Shown: positions 52,223 to 62,075 of the stretch, piece by piece
Layout: every line of letters starts with the position of its first letter
How positions within the stretch are numbered: position 1 is the stretch's first letter
Assembly: GCA_018992685.1 (NCBI GenBank)
Contig: JACVGT010000011.1
Location: 178,094-242,093, forward strand
DNA from: Theionarchaea archaeon
GTDB lineage: Archaea; Methanobacteriota_B; Thermococci; Methanofastidiosales; SZ-28-30
Reading direction: 5' to 3'
Length of the DNA: 64,000 bases
Translations under genes and position numbers: made by a program
The notes under the pieces: generated by a model
Databases searched by the model: none
What the model was told of the DNA's origin: nothing
Seen by the model: only the letters and a program-made list of their open reading frames with translations

Positions 52223-53761
52223 ATGAAAATGCTGCTCTTGATAGACAAGCTCAGTAAAGAGCAGCTTGAGGCCCTTCTTGACGGGGAATCTGTGACCTGT
52301 GAGGATCAAGTTCTTGCTCTGGACTCTCTTACAGAGAATGGAGAGCTCAAGGAACCCTACAGGACAGCCCTGGTGTTGAAGGTACTGGGCAAGACAACAG
52401 GTGCATTACTGTGTGCTCTCAGTCTAATTGACTGTGAGGATGGTACCTACGGGAGGAGAATCGGGCAGGCACTTGAGAAGGACGATAACTACATTCGCCA
52501 GCTTCTTAACATCATGGAGTTGATAGGGATTCTAGAATCTTCTGAAGGGAAAGGGAAGCAAAAGATATTCACTGTGAAGGAAGATCTGATTATTTTACCC
52601 CGTGACCAACTTGCCCGCTTGGTGGAGGGGCATCCTGTGTCCATTGAATTGCTTATCTCACGGGAACTGGATAAGGGCTCTGTCTGCCTGGAAGATTTGT
52701 TTTCCAAATTATATGATGATTCTATCAACCAGATTGTGCAGCCAGATGAAAAGAAGGAGAAATTTGAAATCGGCCAGCTCATTGAGTCTCTGATCAAGAG
52801 TGGCGTGGTGCGTACGTTCAAGACGTCCTCCAGAAAGCGATTGACTCAGGAAGGATTCCCTACGTTCTATCAACTCCTGGAGCTTTTGAGAACAGTGAAG
52901 GAGAGAATCCCCAAGGATGAGCAGAAAAATGTGAAGAGTTCTGACCTCACCCGTATCATTGAGGAGGAGCTGCACAACCGGGATGAAACAGGAGAACTTG
53001 CCAGGAGGTACAGGAATTATGTTCAATACCGTATGCGGAAGCAGATTGTCACTGCGGAAGGGACAGCTTCCATTGACTTTGCCACGCTGAAGAACCGTAT
53101 TGACAAGATGGCAGACCAGAAAGAACTGCATCTGTCCAGCAAAATGAGAAATGTTCTTGCTGAAGATCTGATCACTGGCCTGAAAGGACTGCCCATAACC
53201 TCATTTAAGGACGCTTTTCTTGAAAGCTTCATTGACAATTTGCTGGAAGACAAATTCTTGATCACCTCGTCAGAGGACATGATGAACCAGGCGGAGACAC
53301 TTCTTCGTGTGGGCACCAGACTCTTGGAAAATGCCAGAGATATCCAGGACTTGGATGTATCCAAGAGCCGAGAGTTTGCAGCTGAAGCCAGTCTCAGTCT
53401 GCTTTCTCTCCTGTTGCTGTTGCAGGGAGAATCTCCCCCTCAGAAACTGTCTTTGATGAACAAAGCATTCTTCAAGAAGAAAGGGGATGGATCAGTTTTT
53501 GCATTGATGGTAGAGAACTTCTCGTCCCTGAAGAAGGACAAGGAGATGCAGGAGAAAAGAGAGTTCATCGAAGTCGAAAAAGAGCTCAAAGAACAGTATG
53601 AAGCATTTGATGTGGGACGATTTCTCATCACCTATCTGAAAATGGTTTCAGGTGAAGCAGCAGAAGAGTTTTCGCTTCAGCAATTTGTTGAAGCCACTGA
53701 GGTTCTCCGATTGATTGGCGGGTTGCAATATGAATTCAGAACGAAGCAGATGGAAGGGTAG
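52223..53761 (+). CDS. Large helical protein of unknown function with a winged-helix-like segment
   Basis: A 512-residue soluble protein, predicted mostly helical. A segment near 75-115 ('DDNYIRQLLNIMELIGILESSEGKGKQKIFTV') has the helix-helix-wing pattern of winged-helix DNA-binding domains, and a similar one may occur near 190. The region from about 290 on is charged and coiled. The start ATG 52223 is chosen as the first ATG after the TATA (GTTTATATG, 52170-52178); a GAGGAGGG site (52196-52203) lies rather far upstream, so a non-ATG start near 52212 is not excluded. Function unknown. Confidence 0.7.
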   Translation: MKMLLLIDKLSKEQLEALLDGESVTCEDQVLALDSLTENGELKEPYRTALVLKVLGKTTGALLCALSLIDCEDGTYGRRIGQALEKDDNYIRQLLNIMELIGILESSEGKGKQKIFTVKEDLIILPRDQLARLVEGHPVSIELLISRELDKGSVCLEDLFSKLYDDSINQIVQPDEKKEKFEIGQLIESLIKSGVVRTFKTSSRKRLTQEGFPTFYQLLELLRTVKERIPKDEQKNVKSSDLTRIIEEELHNRDETGELARRYRNYVQYRMRKQIVTAEGTASIDFATLKNRIDKMADQKELHLSSKMRNVLAEDLITGLKGLPITSFKDAFLESFIDNLLEDKFLITSSEDMMNQAETLLRVGTRLLENARDIQDLDVSKSREFAAEASLSLLSLLLLLQGESPPQKLSLMNKAFFKKKGDGSVFALMVENFSSLKKDKEMQEKREFIEVEKELKEQYEAFDVGRFLITYLKMVSGEAAEEFSLQQFVEATEVLRLIGGLQYEFRTKQMEG

Positions 53762-53769
53762 TAGAGAGG

Positions 53770-55713
53770 CTATTCTGAGGATTTTCTTATTTTGACGGTG
53801 GTACTGTTGAAGGTGGGTCCTCCTCCGATTTCCTGGACAGTCTCAGGGGCCAGACTGTTTACAGGAACTCCGTAAAGGTCATTTCCCTGGCGTGGTATCC
53901 ACACGACCCCTGGGGGGATTGATACTGAAATCACAGCCTTCATCGTTATGCTTCCTACTTCATTGTACAGGACGAGGGCATCAGAGTCGTGTATGTCATT
54001 TTTAAGTGCATCCCGTATTCCTATGAACACCAAGGGTGGAATGGGGCCATATATGTCCTGGAACTGGGTGTGAGTATAATTTTTCATTGAACTGGTGAGC
54101 ATGGTGTAGTCTTCCTGATGCGGCGGGAAAGGGTGCTGAACAGGAAGGGATGGTACGTGACATTTCTCTGCCTGGGTTGAGGCCAGCTCGATTTTACCTG
54201 TGGGAGTCTGATATGTATCGCGCGGACGAACCTTGAGGGCAAGGCATGCGCCCTCTCTCAGGTCTGAGATCCTTCCATCCTCAAGTGCGTGTTTCAGTGC
54301 TTTTTCAACCACTTTCCAGCAGTCTTCATACACCCAGGCGTCATCCAGGTCAAGCCTCTGGGCAAGTTGGGCCATGACCCACAGTTCTGATTTACTCTTC
54401 CCCATTGGGTCAAGAACCTGGTTGGACTTTCTGACGTACCGGTGGCCCCAGGGAATGACCACGTCTTCTTTTTCAAGGAAAGTGGGTGCAGGAAGGACTA
54501 CATCAGCATAGCGGGCAGTTTCTGTCCAGTGCGTATCATGAACCACAACAAAAACATCATCTCTCTCAAATCCCCTGCGGACTGCTGAGACATTGGGTAG
54601 CGTCTGGGCAGGATTCATGTTGTGGACGTATACAAGTGTAAATGCACCCTGCTCCAGCAGGGACCCTACGGTGACCTGGCTCACAGATTCTATCGGTTTT
54701 TCAGTCAGGGATTCCCCCGTGAGAAACTGGTAGTCAATGGGAAAGCCCTGTGCATTGGAGTAGAAAAACCCTCTATGTACGCCCACTACCGCGGGCAGCA
54801 AAGAGACTGCTCTTACCGATTCAGCCCCATATACACTTTTCTGCATTCCTATACCTATTAACGTGACCTGGGACTTCTTTTGAGCGTATAAGTCGCCGAG
54901 GTGAGTAATTTCTTCCCATTTCACACCTGTAAGTGCTTCGACCTGTTCTTCCCTCCACTTCTGTGTTTCTCCTTTCAGCATGTCAATTCCATGAGTATAT
55001 GTTTTGATGAAGTCCCTATCGATGAGATCAGTTTCCATGAGATATTTCAGTATTCCATAAACCAGGGCGACGTCACTCCCTGGTTGAATCTGAATCCATA
55101 CATCCGCTGTCTGTGAAGTCTCGCTCTTTCTGGGGTCCACTGAGACTAGTACTCCGCCTCTTTTCTGAGACTTCTGGGATAATCGGTGAAAATGGGGGGC
55201 CGACACTGCTGCGTTGAACCCCCAGTACACGGTCAGCTCTTTCTCAGAGAGCTCATCAGGATGAGCCCCATATGATAGTCCATAGTGAAGGCCCACAGCT
55301 TCATGACCCGACTTACTGCATAGACTGCTGTCTGTCTGTGTGAATCCGAGAGCATAAAACAACCGCTGAGGAAGATAGGAAGAGAATAGTCCCTGGTTTC
55401 CGCTGAAGCACAGCTGCAAACACGATCGAGCTCCTTCTGATTTCAGTGTCTGTGCAAGAGATTCAGCTAAGAGATTCAGGGCCTCATTCCAGGACGTCTG
55501 CCGGAATGTATCGTTGACCCGCATGAAAGGATAGAGGATTCGGCTCTCACTGGTGGCACGCTTGATGTCCTGGTATCCGCGGGGACACAGGAATCCCTGG
55601 GTAATTCCAGCCTTGTCTCCCATGATTCGAACCAGTTCCTTGCCCCTTTGGGAAACAGTCATGAAGCAGGTATCATAGCAGTCTCGAGCACACGCAGTTT
55701 GAATATCAATCAT
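53770..55713 (-). CDS. Molybdopterin oxidoreductase (DMSO reductase family), stand-alone
   Basis: A 647-residue catalytic subunit. The N-terminal 'CARDCYDTC...FLCPRGY' gives four cysteines (8, 12, 16, 43) for a [4Fe-4S] cluster. The segment 'SSLCSKSGHEAVG' (about 128-140) carries the position that ligates Mo or W, with Cys or Ser as ligand. 'GGVLVSVDPRKSETSQTADVWIQIQPGSD' binds the cofactor; 'ARYADVVLPAPTFLEKED' and a C-terminal MopB domain complete the fold. No Tat signal is seen, so it is cytoplasmic, and no beta or membrane subunit is adjacent. The substrate is unknown. Confidence 0.9.
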   Translation of the reverse strand: MIDIQTACARDCYDTCFMTVSQRGKELVRIMGDKAGITQGFLCPRGYQDIKRATSESRILYPFMRVNDTFRQTSWNEALNLLAESLAQTLKSEGARSCLQLCFSGNQGLFSSYLPQRLFYALGFTQTDSSLCSKSGHEAVGLHYGLSYGAHPDELSEKELTVYWGFNAAVSAPHFHRLSQKSQKRGGVLVSVDPRKSETSQTADVWIQIQPGSDVALVYGILKYLMETDLIDRDFIKTYTHGIDMLKGETQKWREEQVEALTGVKWEEITHLGDLYAQKKSQVTLIGIGMQKSVYGAESVRAVSLLPAVVGVHRGFFYSNAQGFPIDYQFLTGESLTEKPIESVSQVTVGSLLEQGAFTLVYVHNMNPAQTLPNVSAVRRGFERDDVFVVVHDTHWTETARYADVVLPAPTFLEKEDVVIPWGHRYVRKSNQVLDPMGKSKSELWVMAQLAQRLDLDDAWVYEDCWKVVEKALKHALEDGRISDLREGACLALKVRPRDTYQTPTGKIELASTQAEKCHVPSLPVQHPFPPHQEDYTMLTSSMKNYTHTQFQDIYGPIPPLVFIGIRDALKNDIHDSDALVLYNEVGSITMKAVISVSIPPGVVWIPRQGNDLYGVPVNSLAPETVQEIGGGPTFNSTTVKIRKSSE

Positions 55714-55716
55714 CAG

Positions 55717-55730
55717 GTCACCGTAGTGAC
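55717..55730. promoter_or_regulatory. Inverted repeat at the molybdopterin gene promoter
   Basis: GTCAC-CGTA-GTGAC lies between a minus-strand AATTAAAAG box (about 55744-55754) and the ATG at 55713, just about where transcription should begin, a good place for a repressor. Confidence 0.4.
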
Positions 55731-56037
55731 TTTGTCAGCCGCGCTTTTAATTGTTACTTGTTACCTCTGCCTTGTCTCCTTCGTTCATCCATCTGCCCAT
55801 CAGCCCCAATTTCTGAGACATTCTTCACCGAAGCCTTTCTTGTTGCGAGGAAAGAAGAAGGCGAAGGTGGAGGTTTTTCCCAGATGCAAGAAGATGGGCA
55901 TCAATGGATCGAAATGGGGAATTTTCTCCCTGGCGGAGAAAAGAAGAACAAGAAAAAGATCTCTCTTGAACGTTGAGTGAAAGAGACTGTTGAAGGCCCG
56001 ATAGCTATATATGGCTGACTTCTCCAAGAGAAATGCG
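55731..56037. other. Intergenic region without a supported gene
   Basis: A 72-codon plus frame ending at 55976 is lysine/glycine-rich at its end, but has no signals. The AGCTATATATGG box at 56003-56014 serves the methyltransferase gene downstream. Confidence 0.45.
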
Positions 56038-56562
56038 ATGAATCACTTCATAGATACACTGAATTTTAGGATGCTCCAATTGGTTTTCATGATTCGGGAC
56101 GCAATCTCTCCTCCGGAGAAGAAGATTACAGAAGCAGGCGTGAAAACAGGATTTCTCGTATTGGATTATGGATGTGGGCCCGGGGGTTTCACCATTGCAG
56201 CCGCAAAAATGGCTGGACCCTCGGGCCGAGTGTACGCAGTTGACAGAAATCCTCTTGCACTGGAATCTGTGAAGAATAGAGCTCGAACAAATACCTTGTC
56301 CAACATAGAGCTGATTCACTCTGATTGCAGAACTGGATTGAAAGCGGGCGTCATAGATGTTGTTTTGATGTATGATGTCTTTCATGAACTTGATGCGTCT
56401 TCCAGCGTTCTCACAGAAGTCCACCGAATTTTGAAACCCTGTGCTGTCCTGTCTCTGAGCGATCATCACTTGACAGAAGGAGAGATCCTAACTGGGGTGC
56501 GTGGAGACCTCTTTGACCTAACACACAAAGGAAAATATACGTACACCTTTTCCAAGAAGTAA
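56038..56562 (+). CDS. SAM-dependent methyltransferase, class I (small)
   Basis: A 174-residue protein with the motif 'VLDYGCGPGGFTIAAAKMAGPSGRVYAVDRNPLAL' and 'IELIHSDCRTGLKAGVIDVVLMYDVFHEL', followed by 'VHRILKPCAVLSLSDHHL'. It resembles UbiE/arsenite-type methyltransferases but lacks their cysteine triad, so the substrate is open. The ATG at 56038 is about 29 bp after the TATA element; the ATG at 56011 lies within that element. Confidence 0.85.
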   Translation: MNHFIDTLNFRMLQLVFMIRDAISPPEKKITEAGVKTGFLVLDYGCGPGGFTIAAAKMAGPSGRVYAVDRNPLALESVKNRARTNTLSNIELIHSDCRTGLKAGVIDVVLMYDVFHELDASSSVLTEVHRILKPCAVLSLSDHHLTEGEILTGVRGDLFDLTHKGKYTYTFSKK

Positions 56563-56736
56563 CTCTACCACATCTGATCTTTCGCTGCATGTTCCTCCCT
56601 CTGATTCATCCGAAGAAGTCCTTCTGACCTGGCTGAAGATTTGTGGCCTGTTATGACTCCTTATTCCATCTATTCAAACCTATTATCTTCTATCTTACTC
56701 ACTGTGAGGTATTCCTGCAGCCACCGATGACACCAG

Positions 56737-57132
56737 TTATACCGCGTATTTTCCCACGATGTAGGGTCCCAGAAGTGTTGTCAAGAGCATCAGTATCCAT
56801 ATTCTTCCTTTCAAAATGTTGTAATCAGTCAGAAGCCTTGACCACGTATGTCCAACAATGAAATGACCAAAGAGAAGCTCGAACGCAACAGTCAGACCAA
56901 GCCACATGACGCCGATCATGATCAGATCACTGTCAGTATAGTGAGCTGCAGTTAGCTTGAAGAACACGTACATTGCCAGAAGAGAGAATATGATGCCAGT
57001 CACTGTGCTGATCTGATGGGCATGCAGCTCTTCCATTGCAGGCCCGTACACCTCGTTCCGCAAGGTCCCATTTACGATAGCTACAAGAACCAGTACAATC
57101 CAAAAGCCGAGGGCTTGCCAGTAAATGTTCAT
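56737..57132 (-). CDS. Four-helix membrane protein
   Basis: A 131-residue protein with four membrane helices. Conserved-looking features are 'RNEVYGPAMEELHAHQIST' (loop 1, Glu and His), 'VAFELLFGHFIVGHTWSRLL' and 'DYNILKGRIWILMLL', a pattern I have seen in small membrane proteins of unknown role in bacteria and archaea. AGGAGGTCGT before the ATG at 57132 sets the start. Confidence 0.8.
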   Translation of the reverse strand: MNIYWQALGFWIVLVLVAIVNGTLRNEVYGPAMEELHAHQISTVTGIIFSLLAMYVFFKLTAAHYTDSDLIMIGVMWLGLTVAFELLFGHFIVGHTWSRLLTDYNILKGRIWILMLLTTLLGPYIVGKYAV

Positions 57133-57376
57133 TACGACCTCCTGAAAGTTGATTCTCCCTCTGAGCCAGTATAGTCTCCTAGACGTCCAGACTAATAAGC
57201 GTTTTGGCACTCCGATTTACTTTCAGAATCCGGGAACCGCGAGGCCTTCAACCATTACGAGACAGAACCATGATTTGACTGTGTCAAGAGGGAGTTTGGG
57301 AGATGGTTTGTGGTACACTGCAAAATTACAGGCAGAAGCCCTCCTGCTCTTGAAATGGGACCTGCATTTTCACAGA

Positions 57377-58537
57377 TCACCTGCGGTAGTCCACATCAAG
57401 GTAGGAAATCCAGACAGATAATGCTTTCTTGGGACACCCATCACTTCTCTTCATCCCCGTGTACACCCATATCTTCCCCAATTCCTTCAGTTCATCTGGG
57501 AATACCTCCAATAAATCCACGAAATCCAGCGGGGCCCAGTTAACCACAAACACAAATTCGTAGTCACATGCCTTCTTCAACAGCAAGGTTATGTAGGCTT
57601 TCTGATAATCTTCGTCAAATTCGAAGTCAAAGTCAAGTGCCCTGAAGCTCTGGGAAGGCACTCCTGTCTCTGTTACCGCAACTGGTTTTCCGAACTGGAG
57701 AGCAGCGTCAAAATAATCTTCAGGAACAGGATCCAATCTCTGGGAAGGATGTGCCCACAGGAAAGGGTAAATACTCAATCCCATAATGTCATTGTAGGGC
57801 ATGAACTCTTTTAGTTCCTGCACCTGAATGGAGCTGTCTGCACCTGCCAACCCCTTGATATGACCGAGGGTGAAAGATGCGAACACAGGGAGATCAGGAT
57901 ACTCCTTTTTTAGAGCAGCGTATACGTACTCGTGGAGGTCCGTGTATTGCTCCCACTTTTCAGGGTCTGCTGCAAGGAGTAAGTTAACCTCAATGCCGAT
58001 TACCAGGTAATCTGGGCTGAAATATTCCACCACACGGGTAGCATAGTTCAGATATGCTGTTTTCACCTCATGACTATCTAATTCATAAGTATCCCAGGGA
58101 GAAGGGAGGGGGAGATTATCTTTTTCTCCCCAGTACAAGGCAAGATTCCTACGGGACATATCCAAAGGAGTTATGGCCACCAGAACCTTGTGTGATCTGG
58201 ATGTGCCCTCCTTCTTTACCTTCCACTCGGTAATCAGATGGGTTGAGAATTCGCTGTCAGCAAGAGCTTCAACCCAGGGGATACCTCCGTCAAAGTGGTG
58301 GGCTATCAGGTCTCCATTGGTTTCAACGAATTTGTACATCTCTGAAATGGAGGCTGAAGTGGGACCCGGGGGCCAGCCGGTAAATCCCATGTAGAAAGGT
58401 CTTGACTGACAAGAGACAGGACTGGACTCAGGTGGTGAGCACGGGGTGAGATCATGTGATCTGTCGTTGCGACTGCCCATGAGTACAAGGATTAACAGAA
58501 TTCCCACGATAATGACGGCAAGCCACCTCTTCTTCAT
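57377..58537 (-). CDS. Secreted TIM-barrel protein, glycosidase-like
   Basis: A 386-residue exported protein. An N-terminal hydrophobic segment (about 5-22) is followed by a Pro/Ser/Cys-rich linker and a barrel of about 330 residues. 'DYLVIGIEVNLLL' at the end of one strand and 'GKPVAVTETGVPS' at the end of a later strand place two Glu residues like the acid/base and nucleophile of clan-A glycosidases (GH53-like). 'FYMGFTGWPPGP' and 'MGLSIYPFLWAHP' are also typical. The polysaccharide attacked is unknown, and a non-enzymatic role is possible. Confidence 0.75.
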   Translation of the reverse strand: MKKRWLAVIIVGILLILVLMGSRNDRSHDLTPCSPPESSPVSCQSRPFYMGFTGWPPGPTSASISEMYKFVETNGDLIAHHFDGGIPWVEALADSEFSTHLITEWKVKKEGTSRSHKVLVAITPLDMSRRNLALYWGEKDNLPLPSPWDTYELDSHEVKTAYLNYATRVVEYFSPDYLVIGIEVNLLLAADPEKWEQYTDLHEYVYAALKKEYPDLPVFASFTLGHIKGLAGADSSIQVQELKEFMPYNDIMGLSIYPFLWAHPSQRLDPVPEDYFDAALQFGKPVAVTETGVPSQSFRALDFDFEFDEDYQKAYITLLLKKACDYEFVFVVNWAPLDFVDLLEVFPDELKELGKIWVYTGMKRSDGCPKKALSVWISYLDVDYRR

Positions 58538-58678
58538 GAGGATGGAGTTCCTGTATCATTATAAGTTTTTCGTCTTCGGTGTTGTCAATAGAAGTGCTTG
58601 CGGGCATTCAAGGAGAATATTGGCCAGGAAAATGAGGATGAAGAACCCAATGTTTATCTACACCAAAAGGTGAGTAGT

Positions 58679-59914
58679 ATGATGAGTCGAGTCACTGGGT
58701 TCAAGTTTTTCAGGAAGTATCCTAACGTCCTCGTCGTCTGCGCGGGAACTTTCATGTCAATGATCGGGTTTGGGATGATTTTCCCGTTCTTTCCTTTGTA
58801 TGCAGAACACTTTGGGGCAACCCCTTCCCAGATAGGGATGATTGCCTCTATGTTTGCTCTGACTCGAACTGCTCTGGCCACTCCTTTTGGAGCCCTTTCA
58901 GACAGATATGGGAGAAAGCGGATGATGATGGCAGGATTCTTATCATACAGTGTCGCCATGTCCTTGTTTGCTTTTGCACAGAGTGTGAACCACTTGTTTG
59001 TTCTCAGGGGACTACAGGGAGTGGCTTCTGCCATGGTATGGCCCTCAGCTCAGGCGGTCATTGCAGACTCGACAGAGCATGCTGACAGAGGGAGGGCAAT
59101 GGCATATTTTTCTGCCAGCTGGACTGTGTCCATGATCATAGGACCTGCATTCGGAGGGTTTATTGCTGGCTTTTATGGTTATGAGGCTCCTTTTCTGATT
59201 GCAGGCGGAATCATGATTCCAATCACTGGTTTGATCTATCTCTTTGTGGCTGAAACCATCAAGAGCCGCGTGAGTATCTTAACCGTAAAAGAGCCAGTGG
59301 CAAGAGGGCTGAGGCTCAGATTCAAAGAAATCAGAGAATCGCGATACTTCCTCACACTTTCAGGGCTCATGGTGGGCACTTTCATCACAACATTCGGTCT
59401 CACCTTGATTGAGCCCCTGCTCTCAATTTATGCACAGGAAAAGGTGAATGCAACCCTCACGGAGATCAGCCTGGCCTTTACCGTAATGGGGCTATCTGGG
59501 TTCCTGGTGAGAGTCGTGGGAAGTGGCATTCCTGACAGAATTGGAAGGAAGGCCCCTATCCTGTTTGGCAATCTGTGGGCTTCCCTTCTGACCTTCCCTT
59601 TGAGTATTGTCAGAACTCCGTGGCAGATGATTGGAATCCTCGGTGCTCGTTCTGCCGGTTGGGGGGTTTCTGATCCTGCCACTCAAGCTCTCCTTGCTGA
59701 CGTTGTGGATGAGAACAAGAGGGGGAGGATATTTGGGCTCTTCGGTTCTGTGGGTGGTGTAGCCATGATTGCTGGTCCCACGGTGGGAGGTGTTATCTAT
59801 GAATTGTATGGCGGAGAAATCTCTTTTGCCCTGTGCGGGGCATTGACGCTCATGGCTTCAATAGTACTTTTCTTCATGATTTCAGAGCCCTCTCATGAAG
59901 AGACCGCACTGTAA
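58679..59914 (+). CDS. Major facilitator superfamily transporter
   Basis: A 411-residue carrier with 12 membrane helices. Motif A is 'GALSDRYGRKRMM' in loop 2-3 and again, weaker, 'GIPDRIGRKAP' in loop 8-9, and motif C 'GPAFGGFIAGFYG' in helix 5 suggests a drug:proton antiporter. The start at ATG 58679 follows AAAAGGTGA; a longer frame from 58598 lies upstream of it and has no support. It is not linked in an operon. Confidence 0.92.
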   Translation: MMSRVTGFKFFRKYPNVLVVCAGTFMSMIGFGMIFPFFPLYAEHFGATPSQIGMIASMFALTRTALATPFGALSDRYGRKRMMMAGFLSYSVAMSLFAFAQSVNHLFVLRGLQGVASAMVWPSAQAVIADSTEHADRGRAMAYFSASWTVSMIIGPAFGGFIAGFYGYEAPFLIAGGIMIPITGLIYLFVAETIKSRVSILTVKEPVARGLRLRFKEIRESRYFLTLSGLMVGTFITTFGLTLIEPLLSIYAQEKVNATLTEISLAFTVMGLSGFLVRVVGSGIPDRIGRKAPILFGNLWASLLTFPLSIVRTPWQMIGILGARSAGWGVSDPATQALLADVVDENKRGRIFGLFGSVGGVAMIAGPTVGGVIYELYGGEISFALCGALTLMASIVLFFMISEPSHEETAL

Positions 59915-59992
59915 GGGGGAAGAGAAGGTTTAGAATCCAACCGACCTGGAACTGATGTGACGCCTGTTACAGGAGATGGTCGTCTCCTGAGA

Positions 59993-61042
59993 TCATTCCA
60001 TTACCGTTTCACATATGGTTCTTATTTGAGTTCCAACAACAGAAGGTGTGCACTTTTCCCTGAATGTGTCATATCCTTTTTCAGCCAGGAGCAGTCTCAG
60101 TTCCGGGTTTTCTTTTAGTGTTAATACAGCGCGTGCTATCCCTGTGGGGCTGGCGTGTTCTACGAAAAAAGCACTGGAATCATCAAGTAATTCTCTGTTG
60201 GCAGGGTTTTCGCTCACTACCACAGGTTTCCTCATGGCCAGGAACTGGAAAGTCTTTCCCGCGATCGTCCTGTGTGCTTTGCCGCTTTCAGAGAAGTGAC
60301 CTCCCAGACAAACAGCTGCTTTGGCGATGTCCAAGGGGAGCATATCATAGTCCACCCAGTCGATAAACTGTATGTTTCTGCACTGCAGCTTCTGGGCAAG
60401 ACACACGATTTTCCTGTGCTCAGGACCAGTACCCACTACGTGGAACGTAACGTCTGGATTGAGTTCAAGTTCTTTCGCTGCTTTCACGATGTATTCAATG
60501 CCCTGGAGTGGTCTGTAGGTGCCATAGAAGAAAACCATGAATTGACTTGACTGGGCCTCCCGGGGGTAGAAAACGGAATCATCAGCCCCTACAAACACAC
60601 GGTGAAATTTATTCTCGTCAAGACTGAAGGTTCTCACAAAATAGTCAATGTGGGCTTGTGTATCCAGAAGGACTGCATCGGCAGACTGGCATGATGTCTT
60701 GTCCAGCCAGTAGCAGAATTTGCCTGCTCCCGAAGTAGATGGGACCCACTTTCTGTCAAAGCAAATAGTATCATATGCTGAAAGAAATGCGTCAAATATA
60801 ATGGGTTTTCCAGTCATTTTCCTGATTAAGGGCACCAAGGGCTGACCGAAAAATCCAACGAAAATCATGTCAAAATCCTTCTTGCCAAAATACTTGAAGA
60901 GAGCCCTTAGATACCGAACAGGGTAATGTGAGGACAGGTCACAGCATTCAACAACGTCCACTCCCTGCTGCCTCAGCCCTTTCAGAATCACGGCATTTCT
61001 GACATACGTGGGTTTCTGTCCACAGATGAAAAGCACTCTCAT
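59993..61042 (-). CDS. Glycosyltransferase, GT4 family
   Basis: A 349-residue GT-B enzyme. 'FYGTYRPLQGIEYIVKAAKEL' opens the C-terminal nucleotide-sugar domain, 'FHVVGTGPEHRKI' and 'GKTFQFLAMRKPVVVSENPANREL' with the E-x7-E-like region ('FSESGKAHRTIAGKTFQF') form the donor site. It probably adds a hexose to a surface glycan or lipid. Its ATG lies 16 bases after the stop of the nucleotidyltransferase-cupin gene, so both belong to one glycan operon. Confidence 0.9.
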   Translation of the reverse strand: MRVLFICGQKPTYVRNAVILKGLRQQGVDVVECCDLSSHYPVRYLRALFKYFGKKDFDMIFVGFFGQPLVPLIRKMTGKPIIFDAFLSAYDTICFDRKWVPSTSGAGKFCYWLDKTSCQSADAVLLDTQAHIDYFVRTFSLDENKFHRVFVGADDSVFYPREAQSSQFMVFFYGTYRPLQGIEYIVKAAKELELNPDVTFHVVGTGPEHRKIVCLAQKLQCRNIQFIDWVDYDMLPLDIAKAAVCLGGHFSESGKAHRTIAGKTFQFLAMRKPVVVSENPANRELLDDSSAFFVEHASPTGIARAVLTLKENPELRLLLAEKGYDTFREKCTPSVVGTQIRTICETVME

Positions 61043-61058
61043 TCCCGCACCTGACCTG

Positions 61059-62057
61059 CTATGTCCTCCCGTAGGTATCCCGGGTTCTCACGGTGTCCTC
61101 TGGATGGGGCGTGGAATATTCATTCAGGACCAGGTTCTCTATTGCGTGGATACTGTGGAGAGTATTGGGCTCAATTCTCACCGTTTCATTCTTGCGCAGG
61201 ACTACCTGGTGATCAGAGAATTCAACATACCCTTCTCCCCGGTAGACATGCAGTGTCTCATCCTTTTTCTCATGATAGTGCAGGGATGTGCTCTCCCCTT
61301 TCTTGATGTACAACTCTTTGGTTAGGTACTTGTCCGTTAACACGATAATCTTCTCGTAGCCCCAGGGTTTGTCCGTCTTGTTATGGTACTCTGATTGAAC
61401 TGTTTCCAAATCCTTGATGGAATCTACGGAATGCCAGAAAACATCATCTTCCTTGTAGCACCTGAGGGCCCCCGCCCTGGCTATTGATGGGAACACCAGC
61501 TTTTCTGCATCGCCTTCTTTGTAGTGTGCAAAATATCTCCTCAGACTGAAGGGGATGACGTATATACCTCCATTGATATGATGAGGAAGGATCGGTTTTT
61601 CCTTGAATGAGATTACCCTGCTGTCAGAGAGTTCTACAACACCAAAAGGAGAGACCAGGGGAGCCACATACATGAACATTTCATGCTCTGTGCAGTGATT
61701 CACCATTTCCTTGAGGTTAATATCGGTGACAATGTCGCCATTCATGATAATGGCATCCTTCTCAGTGGCCTGAAAGAGGTTATTCAGTGCGTAGAGTGTT
61801 CCTCCTGGTTTCTCTTCAATGAGGTACTCAATGGTGAGACCATCCCATGATTTTGAGTATCGCTCGTGGATTTTTTCATGGAGGTACCCTGCCAGCATGT
61901 AGATGTGGGTGATACCTGCAGTCTTGAAGTGAAGCAGTTGTTTGTCCAAGATGGTGTACCCTTCCCGTAGTTCAATTAGGGGTTTGGGCGTTTCCTGGGT
62001 TAAAGGACGCAGTCGGGTGCCGTAACCGCCACATAAGATGGCGCCTATGTAATCCAT
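61059..62057 (-). CDS. Sugar-nucleotide transferase fused to a cupin domain
   Basis: A 332-residue two-domain protein. Residues 1-225 are an NTP-transferase fold: 'AILCGGYGTRLRPLTQETPKPLIEL' (the GG-x-GTRL signature and Lys), 'IIMNGDIVTDI' (metal Asp) and 'INGGIYVIPF'. Residues 235-330 are a cupin: 'KPWGYEKIIVL', 'KKGESTSLHYHEKKDETLHVYRGEG', a metal-binding HxH...E pattern as in mannose-6-phosphate isomerase type II. A guanylyltransferase/isomerase role is likely for GDP-mannose. The promoter CACCTATATATATAATC is centred 26 bp before the start, leaderless. Confidence 0.88.
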   Translation of the reverse strand: MDYIGAILCGGYGTRLRPLTQETPKPLIELREGYTILDKQLLHFKTAGITHIYMLAGYLHEKIHERYSKSWDGLTIEYLIEEKPGGTLYALNNLFQATEKDAIIMNGDIVTDINLKEMVNHCTEHEMFMYVAPLVSPFGVVELSDSRVISFKEKPILPHHINGGIYVIPFSLRRYFAHYKEGDAEKLVFPSIARAGALRCYKEDDVFWHSVDSIKDLETVQSEYHNKTDKPWGYEKIIVLTDKYLTKELYIKKGESTSLHYHEKKDETLHVYRGEGYVEFSDHQVVLRKNETVRIEPNTLHSIHAIENLVLNEYSTPHPEDTVRTRDTYGRT

Positions 62058-62075
62058 GGGATAGGTACTATGGGA

